Position numbers and translations under genes: made by a program. A stretch of 64,000 nt of DNA from Geodermatophilus poikilotrophus (GTDB lineage: Bacteria; Actinomycetota; Actinomycetes; Mycobacteriales; Geodermatophilaceae), in contig NZ_FOIE01000001.1 in NCBI RefSeq assembly GCF_900111455.1, positions 508,376 through 572,375 of the forward strand, in the 5' to 3' direction. The notes beneath the pieces are model-generated. The model made no database searches. It was not told the origin of the DNA and saw only the letters and a program-made list of their open reading frames with translations. Below are positions 21,050-27,950 of the stretch, piece after piece (positions within the stretch are counted from its first letter, which is position 1; each line of letters opens with the position of its first letter).

Positions 21050-22090
21050 TCACCCGCCGGGCGGCGGGACCAGGGGCGCGGGGACCCGTCGCCGGGCGGG
21101 GCGGCGTCCGGCTGCCGCGGCCGACAGCGCGGCCAGCGTGCGGCGCACGCCCTCCTCGTACGGGGTCGCGGGGAGCCCGAAGGCCCGGGCCGCCCGGCTG
21201 CCGTCCACCTCGAAGGGCTGCTCGAACTGGTAGACCAGCTCGGCTCCCTCCCGGGCCAGCGGCACCAGCCGGCCGAGCACCCGCACCTGTGCGGCGCTGT
21301 ACCGGAGCAGCAGGAGCCGCGTCCCGGCCTGCCGGCAGGCCTCCGCGGCGAGGGCCCGGCCACTGGTCGGTGGGGGGTGCGGCACGTGCCAGACCGCCGC
21401 GTCCGACGTGTCCCGCACGCCGAGGACGGCGACCGTCCGGGCGAAGTCGTCGACGAAGGTCGGGGTCAGCGGCTGGTCCGGATCACCGAGCCAGTGCACC
21501 GGCCGGCCCCGGCGCGCGGCGCCGAACACGTTGCCGGCGATCACCGAGCGCACGCCGGGGCCGTACAGCTCCCCGGCGCGGGCGATGCTGACGCGCAGCC
21601 CTCCGTCGGCGGCAGCGTGCAGCAGCCGCTCGGCGAGCCAGGCGCGGAGGACGCCCCTGGCGCTGACCGGCCGCCAGGGGGTGTCCTCGGTCATGGCCCT
21701 GTCGACCCGGCCGTACATCCAGGTGTCGTCGGCGTAGACCAGCCGGGCGCCGACCGCCCGGGCGGCGTGCACGAGGGCGTCGGTCACCACGGGGAACTGC
21801 TCGGTCCACCGGCTGAACTCCGGCATGACGCAGTGGTGGACGGCGACGGCCCCGCGGCAGACGGCGGCCAGCGCGGCGCCGTCCCGGGCGTCGGCCGCCA
21901 CGGCCTCGGCACCCGGGGTGCCGACGTCCCGGCCGTCCCGGGTCACGGCACGCACCCTGACGCCGGCCGCGTGCAGGTGGCCGACGACGAGCCGGCCGAC
22001 CGCGCCCCCGGCCCCCACCACCACGTGGAGGTCGGACGGGCCGTCCGCCGGCGGCGCGGGGCGGAGGTCGGTCTCGCGGACGTCGGTCAC
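21050..22090 (-). CDS. NAD-dependent epimerase/dehydratase-like protein
   Basis: An extended SDR of 346 residues with a Rossmann motif (VVVGAGGAVGRLVVGHL) near the N-terminus. The canonical YxxxK is not obvious; the nearest is YADDTWMYGR, so it may bind nucleotide without epimerase activity or be an atypical reductase. GTG 22090 follows CGGAGG. It is 12 bp behind the P450 gene in the same operon, so it may modify the same small molecule. Confidence 0.75.
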   Translation of the reverse strand: MTDVRETDLRPAPPADGPSDLHVVVGAGGAVGRLVVGHLHAAGVRVRAVTRDGRDVGTPGAEAVAADARDGAALAAVCRGAVAVHHCVMPEFSRWTEQFPVVTDALVHAARAVGARLVYADDTWMYGRVDRAMTEDTPWRPVSARGVLRAWLAERLLHAAADGGLRVSIARAGELYGPGVRSVIAGNVFGAARRGRPVHWLGDPDQPLTPTFVDDFARTVAVLGVRDTSDAAVWHVPHPPPTSGRALAAEACRQAGTRLLLLRYSAAQVRVLGRLVPLAREGAELVYQFEQPFEVDGSRAARAFGLPATPYEEGVRRTLAALSAAAAGRRPARRRVPAPLVPPPGG

Positions 22091-22102
22091 GGAACCTCCG
22101 GG

Positions 22103-23290
22103 TCAGGCGGGGCGGACGGCGAGCGGCAGCCGGGAGACGGCGACCATCGTCCACGGGTTGCGGTGCTCGACCGGTTCGTCGGCGGCGAGCTCGATGTCCC
22201 GGTAGCGCTCCAGCAGCAGCCGCAGCGCGACCCGGGCCTCCAGCCGGGCCAGCGGCGCGCCGAGGCAGAAGTGCACGCCGTGCCCGAAGGTCAGGTGCGG
22301 GTTGGGCCGGCGGTGCAGCTGGAAGCGCTGCGGCTCGGCGAACACCCGCGCGTCGCGGTTGGCGGCGGCCAGCCAGGGCACCACCACCTGCCCGGCCGGG
22401 ATCTGCACGCCGCCGACCTCGGCGTCGGCCGTGGTGATCCGGGCCAGCCGCGGGAACGGCGTCCGCATCCGCAGCACCTCCTCGATCGCCGCGGGGAGCA
22501 GGTCCGGATCGGCCCGGACCTCGGCCGCGGCGTCCGGGGCGTCGGAGAAGGCGACGATGCTGTTGCCCAGCGTCGCGGTCGTGGTGACGTGCCCGGCGAC
22601 CAGCAGCAGCCCGACGAAGCCGACGATCTCCTCGTACGCCAGCCGCCGGCCGTCCACCTCGGCCTGGATGAGCCGGCTGGTCAGGTCGTCGCCCGGGTGC
22701 GTCCGCCGGGACCTGATGTGCTCCAGGAAGTAGGAGTTCATCTCCCGGACGGTCGGCGCCACGGCGCTCACCGCCTGCTCGCCGGCCTCCACCAGCCCCT
22801 GGTCGGGGTCGATCTCCTGGCCGAGCAGCACGTCGGCCCACCGGCGGAACAGCCCCCGGTCGGACGTCGGGACCCCCAGCAGGTCGGCGATGACGATCAC
22901 CGGCAGCGGGTAGGCCAGCGCGTCGACCAGGTCGAACCGCTCCCCGGCCCGGTCCAGCAGCTCGGTGGTCAGCCCGGCGATCCGCGGCTCGAGGCCGGCC
23001 ACGACCCGCGGGGTGAACGCCTGGTTGACCAGGGACCGCAGCACCCGGTGGCGCGGCGGGTCCATCCGGACGAGGTTGCCGCGCTGGAACAGCGCGAGGT
23101 CGTCCTGCGCGGGTTGCAGCGCCGTGAGGTCGGAGGAGAAGACGACCGGGTCGGACAGCACGATGCCGGCCTCCGGGTGGCCCAGCACCTGCCAGCACTG
23201 CTGCCGGTCGTCGAAGTGGACCTGCCCGTGTTCCCGGCCGGCCTCCAGCCACGCGAGGAAGTCATCGAACGTCGGTCGGGTGGTCGTCAT
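22103..23290 (-). CDS. Cytochrome P450
   Basis: A 395-residue class I bacterial P450. It has the I-helix region LLLVAGHVTTTAT (the usual AGxxTT), the K-helix ExxR in EEVLRMR and the haem-binding loop FGHGVHFCLGAPLAR with the ligand Cys. It needs a ferredoxin and reductase, none of which is next to it. The first 29 bp overlap the membrane-protein gene in another frame, so the two are cotranscribed. Substrate unknown. Confidence 0.92.
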   Translation of the reverse strand: MTTTRPTFDDFLAWLEAGREHGQVHFDDRQQCWQVLGHPEAGIVLSDPVVFSSDLTALQPAQDDLALFQRGNLVRMDPPRHRVLRSLVNQAFTPRVVAGLEPRIAGLTTELLDRAGERFDLVDALAYPLPVIVIADLLGVPTSDRGLFRRWADVLLGQEIDPDQGLVEAGEQAVSAVAPTVREMNSYFLEHIRSRRTHPGDDLTSRLIQAEVDGRRLAYEEIVGFVGLLLVAGHVTTTATLGNSIVAFSDAPDAAAEVRADPDLLPAAIEEVLRMRTPFPRLARITTADAEVGGVQIPAGQVVVPWLAAANRDARVFAEPQRFQLHRRPNPHLTFGHGVHFCLGAPLARLEARVALRLLLERYRDIELAADEPVEHRNPWTMVAVSRLPLAVRPA

Positions 23291-23810
23291 GCGGGCTCGC
23301 TCCCCTCGGACTGGGTGGCCGCGTCCCCGGTCCGGGGAGGAACGCGGCGCGGGACCGGCCGGTGCGCCCGGCCGTACCGGGTGCGGGACGGCCGCCGGGC
23401 TCGGCCGGCAACCGGAACGCCATCGCGGTCAGCAGCACCGCGGCGACCGACACCAGGGTCAGGGTCACCGTCTGCAGGACCTCGTCGCTGGTGGTGTGGA
23501 GCAGGTGCAGGGTCCGCTGGTGGTACAGCTGGTGGGGCAGGTAGGCCACGACCGCGGCGAGGCCCGTCGCCCGGGCGAGCCAGACCCCGCCGGTCAGCAG
23601 CGCGACGAGGGCCACGACGCCGATGGCCAGGTTGCCCTGCCCGACGTCCCGGAGCAGGTGCTCGTTGTAGGGACCGTCGACGCTCACCCAGTGCCGGCCC
23701 AGACCCGGGAAGTCCTCGTAGAACGACGCCGGGGCGAGTGCCTGCCAGCCGCCGACGCCCAGGCCGAAGACCGCGAACCAGCCCAGCAGGCCGGTGACGG
23801 CTCGTCGCAC
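23262..23810 (-). CDS. Small integral membrane protein
   Basis: The 182 residues contain about four hydrophobic helices (LLGWFAVFGLGVGGW, LAIGVVALVALLTGGVWL, ATGLAAVVAYLPHQLYH, VTLTLVSVAAVLLTAMAF) and a charged, Pro-rich tail. YHQRTLHLLHTTSDE lies between helices. I know of no function. GTG 23810 follows GGAGGCTCCC. It overlaps the P450 by 29 bp and heads the P450-epimerase operon. Confidence 0.7.
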   Translation of the reverse strand: MRRAVTGLLGWFAVFGLGVGGWQALAPASFYEDFPGLGRHWVSVDGPYNEHLLRDVGQGNLAIGVVALVALLTGGVWLARATGLAAVVAYLPHQLYHQRTLHLLHTTSDEVLQTVTLTLVSVAAVLLTAMAFRLPAEPGGRPAPGTAGRTGRSRAAFLPGPGTRPPSPRGASPHDDHPTDVR

Positions 23811-23873
23811 GGGAGCCTCCCTCCCGGGGACCCCGACCGGCGGCGACCGCCGCTCCGCTGGGGCGGCTCGCCG

Positions 23874-24359
23874 TCACCGGGCCCCCGAGGGCGATGGTCC
23901 TGCCGCCGCCGGGTGCTCACAAGGGACGACCGGCACTGGTGCCCCGGTGGGGGCGACGGCGTGCCGCCCGACCGGGGGCGCCGCCCCGCCGCCACGGGGG
24001 ACGGAGACCACGGGGACGCACCTGCTGCGGCCGGCGGCCAGGGCCGGCTGGGAGCGGCGCTCGAGCACGTCGGTCGGCACCCGGACGCCGGCGACCGTGA
24101 CCGCCTCCGGGACCGGGTGCGTCCCCAGGGCGGCCAGCGCCTCCGGACCGACGCGCTTCTCCTCCACCGTGAACTGCACCGACAGCTCCGCGGTCGGCCG
24201 CCCCCCGGTGACCTTGTAGCCCAGGCCGACCGAGGCGACGTTCGGGTCGTCCAGGTGGTGCTGCCCCTCGGTGCGGAGGAACCGACGCAGGCCGGTGAGC
24301 AGCTGCCGGTAGGAGACGTCGCCCCACCGATCCGCCGGAGCGGGCGCCTGCGGGTCCAT
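23874..24359 (-). CDS. Protease-like N-terminal domain protein, possibly truncated
   Basis: The first 100 residues (VSYRQLLTGLRRFLRTEGQ, VGLGYKVTGGRPTAELSVQFTV, VPTDVLERR) resemble the N-terminal segment found before trypsin-like domains in some actinobacterial secreted proteins. No protease catalytic motifs follow; the last 50 residues are low complexity. It is either a stand-alone domain or a remnant. ATG 24359 is 6 nt after GGGAGG. No signal peptide is seen. Confidence 0.5.
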   Translation of the reverse strand: MDPQAPAPADRWGDVSYRQLLTGLRRFLRTEGQHHLDDPNVASVGLGYKVTGGRPTAELSVQFTVEEKRVGPEALAALGTHPVPEAVTVAGVRVPTDVLERRSQPALAAGRSRCVPVVSVPRGGGAAPPVGRHAVAPTGAPVPVVPCEHPAAAGPSPSGAR

Positions 24360-24440
24360 CCCTGACCTCCCGGGTGGGTGTGTCCGGTGCACCGGACGGA
24401 GGCGGGCCGCCGCCGGTCTGATACACGGCCGGCGGGGTCC

Positions 24441-25175
24441 TCAGGAGGCCACCCGCCGTCCCTCGTCCAGGTGGGCGACCAGCCGGGTGAGCCGGTCGGT
24501 CGGGTCCAGCCCGAGCTGGTCGCGCACCCTCGACCGGAACTGCCGGTAGGAACGGACGGCGGCGGCCACGTCGCCCTCGGCGAGGTGGATCCGCACCAGG
24601 ACCCGGTACGCGCTCTCGCGCAGCGGCTCCGCCCGGACGGCGAGGGAGGCCGCCTCCACCGCGTCGCCGGGGCGCCCGGCGTGGGCCAGCCGCGCGGCGA
24701 GGGTCTCCAGCCCGTACAGCCGCAGCTGCCGCAGCCGCTCCCGCTCGACGAGGACCCACTCGTCGCCCCAGCCGGGCAGCAGGTCGCCGTGGAGCTCGGG
24801 AGGCGGGAGGCGCAGGTCCTCGACGCGGGAGCGCGGGTCCCGGACCCGGGCCGCCCAGGCGCACAGCTCCCGGACGTCGACGTGCACACCCGGGGCCACG
24901 GTGAGCGCGCCGCCGGAGGTGTCCAGCAGCCCCGGTGCCAGCCGGTGCAGCCGCCACAGCGCCGACCGCAGGCTCGCGTGCGCCTGCTCCTCGGGGACCC
25001 CGCCCCACAGCTGGCCGGCGACCGCCGACCGGGCCGGCCGGCCCGAGAGGCAGACGTACGCCACCAGGCGCTGCACGCTGCGGGGGACGTCGTCCCGCCG
25101 GGCCGGGGCCCCGGCGGTGCCGAGGGTGCAGCCGCCCAGCAGGCCCACCCTCAGCGTCGTCGCCGGCACGTCCAC
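24441..25175 (-). CDS. SARP-type (BTAD) transcriptional regulator
   Basis: The 244-residue protein has an OmpR-like winged helix (LLGGCTLGTAG...VPRSVQRLVAYVCLSGRPARSAVAGQLWGG, residues 8-95) and a BTAD domain (residues 100-240, ending YRQFRSRVRDQLGLDPTDRLTRLVAHL). SARPs bind heptamer repeats at 11-bp period and recruit RNA polymerase. Four such heptamers lie in the gap to the divergent DyP operon. I chose GTG 25175, which follows GGAG; GTG 25199 is an alternative. Confidence 0.85.
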   Translation of the reverse strand: MDVPATTLRVGLLGGCTLGTAGAPARRDDVPRSVQRLVAYVCLSGRPARSAVAGQLWGGVPEEQAHASLRSALWRLHRLAPGLLDTSGGALTVAPGVHVDVRELCAWAARVRDPRSRVEDLRLPPPELHGDLLPGWGDEWVLVERERLRQLRLYGLETLAARLAHAGRPGDAVEAASLAVRAEPLRESAYRVLVRIHLAEGDVAAAVRSYRQFRSRVRDQLGLDPTDRLTRLVAHLDEGRRVAS

Positions 25176-25242
25176 GGTGTCCGCTCCCCGTTGCTCCACG
25201 ACCGGCAGAGTCGGGCGCGGCCGGCCCTGATACACCCCGGAC

Positions 25243-25282
25243 CGGTGACCCGCCGGTGACACGCTGGTGACGGCGCGGTGAC
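25243..25282 (+). promoter_or_regulatory. SARP-like operator: four heptamers at 11-bp period
   Basis: CGGTGAC, CGGTGAC, TGGTGAC and CGGTGAC start at 25243, 25254, 25265 and 25276, each separated by 4 bp. This is the heptamer-plus-4 spacing of SARP boxes. A possible -10 (CATCGT, 25293-25298) is about 10 bp after the last one, close to the usual 8 bp. The SARP gene is on one side and the DyP operon on the other. Confidence 0.7.
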
Positions 25283-25346
25283 GCCCCCGCCGCATCGTCG
25301 CGGACCCGGGCGGCTGCCGCCGTCCCGCGACACGAGGAGGTCGACC

Positions 25347-25820
25347 ATGACCGGCGTGACCACGGACACCACCGGCGGGACCGCGACACGGACGACGGTG
25401 CAGAGCCCGCTGACGCTCGTCATGCCGGTCCGGCCCGAGGCGCGCGCCGCGCTGCGGGCGGAGGTCGAGCAGCTGCAGGCCCTGCCCCGCGACCAGAACC
25501 CGGTCACCACCGCGCTCGACGCGATCGGCACGGTGCACTTCGCCCGGTTCGTCTTCCTCGACGACGACGAGCGGCTGGCCGTGATCACCACGTACGACGG
25601 GGACTTCGAGCGCTACATCATGGACTTCGTCGACCACATCGGGCCGGTGTTCGACCTGCTGCTGCGGCACATGGCCGACCCGCCGCCGCTGCCGGTCCAG
25701 CAGCACCCCGAGGAGTTCCTGGCCTACGTGCGCCGGCACGACCTGGGGTGCGTCGGCCCCTTCTACAGCGCCTACCCCACCCGGCCGGTGATCGACATCC
25801 GCGCCGACGACGCGGGCTGA
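25347..25820 (+). CDS. Conserved partner protein of DyP peroxidase
   Basis: The 157-residue protein has GTVHFARFVFLDDDERLAVITTYDG, a compact ferredoxin-like pattern, followed by ERYIMDFVDHIGPVFDLLL. It has no signal peptide. I recognise no named family, but the 23-bp gap to the peroxidase gene makes a joint role likely, for instance as a cofactor or substrate helper. ATG 25347 follows GAGGAGG. Confidence 0.7.
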   Translation: MTGVTTDTTGGTATRTTVQSPLTLVMPVRPEARAALRAEVEQLQALPRDQNPVTTALDAIGTVHFARFVFLDDDERLAVITTYDGDFERYIMDFVDHIGPVFDLLLRHMADPPPLPVQQHPEEFLAYVRRHDLGCVGPFYSAYPTRPVIDIRADDAG

Positions 25821-25843
25821 GCGCGGCGGGACGGGGGGCTCCG

Positions 25844-27160
25844 GTGGTGCTCGACCTCTCCGACGTCCAGGGTCTGGTCGTCCGCGGCTACACGATGCCC
25901 GCGGCGCGGCACCTGCTGCTGCGCGTGGACTCCGCACCGGCAGCCCGCGCGCTGCTCGGCTCGCTCGTCGACGGCACCCCGGGCCGGCCGCAGGTCACGA
26001 CGGCGACCCCGTGGACCGAGAAGCCGGAGTCCTGCCTCAACGTGGGGATCACCGCGGCCGGGCTGCAGGCGCTCGAGGTCCCGCCGGCCGGCTTCCCCGC
26101 CGAGTTCACCGCGGGCGCCGTCGCGCGGGCCGCGCTCGTCGGGGACACCGGGCCCAGCGACCCGGCGCACTGGCGCCTGGCGTTCACCGACCCGGGCTTC
26201 CACCTGCTGCTGTCGCTGGCGGCCGTCTCCCCGGCGGCGCGGGACCGGGCCACCGAGGCCGTCCTGGCCGGCACCGCTCCGGGGCTGACCGAGCTCGACC
26301 GCCTGGACGGCGACCTGCTGCCCGGCCGGGTCGACCACTTCGGCTACGTGGACGGGATCTCCCAGCCGACCGTCGCCCCCGCCCCGCCACCCGGCCCGCC
26401 CGACCGGCTGCCCGTCCAGCCGACCGGCGCCTTCCTGCTCGGCCACCCCAGCCAGTTCACCGGCCACAGCTACCCCGTGCCCGACCCGCCCGCCCTCGGC
26501 CGCAACGGCAGCTTCGCGGCGTTCCGGGTGCTGGCCCAGGACGTCGCCGCCTTCTGCGCCCTGCTGGCCGAGCAGGCGGAGCGCACCGGCACGTCCGAGG
26601 AGCTGGTCGCCGCCCGGCTGTGCGGTCGGTGGCGCAGCGGGACGCCGCTGGTCCTCTCCCCCGACAGCGATGCCCGGCTGCCACCGGAGGCCCTCAACGA
26701 CTTCGACTACGCCGGTGACGAGCGGGGCGAGCGCTGCCCGATCGGCGCGCACGTCCGGCGCATGCACCCCCGCGACTCCCCCGTCGCCGGAGGCGGGGGC
26801 GCCAAGCACCGCGTCGTGCGGCGCGGGCTGACCTACGGCCCGCCGTACGACCCGGCCCGGCCCGACGACGGGCAGGAGCGCGGGGTCGTCGCCCTGTTCA
26901 TCGGCGCCAGCCTCCGGGACCAGTTCGAGTTCCTCATGGCCGAGTGGGCGCTCGACGGGCTCTTCGCACCGGGGCTGGGCCGCACCCAGGACCCCTTCCT
27001 CGGCACCGGGGACGGCACCGGCGCCGCCCGCGCCTTCCGCTTCCGGACGGCCACCGGCCGGTCCGAGCTGACCGGCCTGCCCCGCCTGGTCACCACCCGG
27101 GGCGGCGCGTACGTCTTCCTCCCGAGCGTGACCGGGATCCGCCACCTCGCCGGGAGCTGA
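25844..27160 (+). CDS. DyP-type haem peroxidase
   Basis: A 438-residue dye-decolourising peroxidase. The GxxDG motif (FGYVDGISQP) holds the distal Asp and GAHVRRMHPRD the proximal His region. Such enzymes oxidise dyes, phenolics or porphyrins with peroxide. There is no signal peptide or Tat motif, so it is cytoplasmic or packed in an encapsulin not present here. GTG 25844 or the next codon starts the frame; the upstream frame overlaps the partner gene and looks non-coding. The SARP array upstream probably controls the pair. Confidence 0.92.
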   Translation: MVLDLSDVQGLVVRGYTMPAARHLLLRVDSAPAARALLGSLVDGTPGRPQVTTATPWTEKPESCLNVGITAAGLQALEVPPAGFPAEFTAGAVARAALVGDTGPSDPAHWRLAFTDPGFHLLLSLAAVSPAARDRATEAVLAGTAPGLTELDRLDGDLLPGRVDHFGYVDGISQPTVAPAPPPGPPDRLPVQPTGAFLLGHPSQFTGHSYPVPDPPALGRNGSFAAFRVLAQDVAAFCALLAEQAERTGTSEELVAARLCGRWRSGTPLVLSPDSDARLPPEALNDFDYAGDERGERCPIGAHVRRMHPRDSPVAGGGGAKHRVVRRGLTYGPPYDPARPDDGQERGVVALFIGASLRDQFEFLMAEWALDGLFAPGLGRTQDPFLGTGDGTGAARAFRFRTATGRSELTGLPRLVTTRGGAYVFLPSVTGIRHLAGS

Positions 27161-27180
27161 GCGCGCTGCTCCCGGGCCCC

Positions 27181-27224
27181 GCCGAGGTGGCGCCGAGCAC
27201 CCGCTCGCCCGGCGCCACCTCGGC
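27181..27224. terminator. Bidirectional terminator hairpin
   Basis: A perfect 14-bp stem (27181-27194 with 27211-27224) and 16-nt loop lie 20 bp after the DyP stop and 8 bp before the end of the convergent sigma gene. Confidence 0.75.
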
Positions 27225-27232
27225 AGGGGACC

Positions 27233-27817
27233 TCAGGCCGGCACCGCGTCGTACACCCCGGCCGTCTCCAGCGTCGTCCGCAGCCGGGCCAGGATCCGTG
27301 CCCGCGTCGGGCCGATGCTGCCCACGGGCATCCCGAGCCGGGCGCTGATCTGCGCGTAGCTCGGTGCCGGCGAGGCGACGAGCAGGCCGAGCAGCGCCCG
27401 CTGCTGCGCCGGCAGTGCGGCCACCGCACGGCGGACCAGCACCTGCTGCTCGTGCCGCACGGCGCTCGTCTCCGGCCCGGCGTCGTCGGCCGGGCCGTCC
27501 CACAAGACGGCGGCGGCCTGCTCGAGGTCGTCGGTCACCTGCTCGCGGCAGTGGTCGCGGGCCACGGCCAGGCAGGCCCGCCGGGTCGTCGTCCGGAGCC
27601 AGCCGGGCAGCCGCTCCGGGTCGCGGATGTCGGCCAGGTGCTCCACCAGCCGCAGCCAGGTCGTCTGGACGGCGTCGGCGGTCTGCGCCTCGCTGAGCCG
27701 GAAGCCCCGCGCCACCGACCACACCAGGCGGCCGTACTCGTCGACGATCCCCCGCCACGCCCGCTCGTCCCCCTGCGCGGCGCGGCGCACCAGGTCGGTC
27801 ACTGCTGCGGCGTCCAT
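27233..27817 (-). CDS. ECF-type sigma factor
   Basis: A 194-residue sigma-70 family protein with region 2 (WRGIVDEYGRLVWSVARGFRLSEAQTADAVQTTWLRL) and region 4 (SYAQISARLGMPVGSIGPTRARILARLR). No anti-sigma gene follows. A close relative sits at 61957-62619. ATG 27817 is preceded by GGGAGTC. Upstream is a hairpin leader and then an 11-bp heptamer array that reaches the stop codon of the large BTAD regulator, which suggests that the regulator controls this gene. Confidence 0.88.
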   Translation of the reverse strand: MDAAAVTDLVRRAAQGDERAWRGIVDEYGRLVWSVARGFRLSEAQTADAVQTTWLRLVEHLADIRDPERLPGWLRTTTRRACLAVARDHCREQVTDDLEQAAAVLWDGPADDAGPETSAVRHEQQVLVRRAVAALPAQQRALLGLLVASPAPSYAQISARLGMPVGSIGPTRARILARLRTTLETAGVYDAVPA

Positions 27818-27830
27818 GGCGACTCCCTGG

Positions 27831-27861
27831 TCCGGGACGGCGGCACCGCCGTCGTCCCGGA
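27831..27861 (-). promoter_or_regulatory. Hairpin in the sigma gene leader
   Basis: An approximately 13-bp stem with a 3-nt bulge lies 14-44 nt upstream of the sigma ATG. It may end transcription from the regulator gene or limit translation of the sigma factor; the sequence alone does not say which. Confidence 0.45.
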
Positions 27862-27876
27862 GCGTGGGCGGGCCCT

Positions 27877-27950
27877 GTCAGCCGGGCGTCAGCCGGAACA
27901 GCAGGCCGCGTCAGCCGGACGTCAGCCGGGCGTCAGCCGGACGTCAGCCG
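27877..27950 (-). repeat. Heptamer array at 11-bp period upstream of the sigma gene
   Basis: On the plus strand GTCAGCC starts at 27877, 27888, 27910, 27921, 27932 and 27943; the missing copy at 27899 is degenerate. Read on the minus strand the heptamer is GGCTGAC, close to the CGGTGAC of the other array. Spacing fits a SARP operator. The outermost copy contains the stop codon of the BTAD regulator gene. Confidence 0.8.

Noticed and set aside
27877..27950. CRISPR array
   Set aside because: Units are only 11 bp with 4-bp spacers and no cas genes are near; geometry fits a regulator array.
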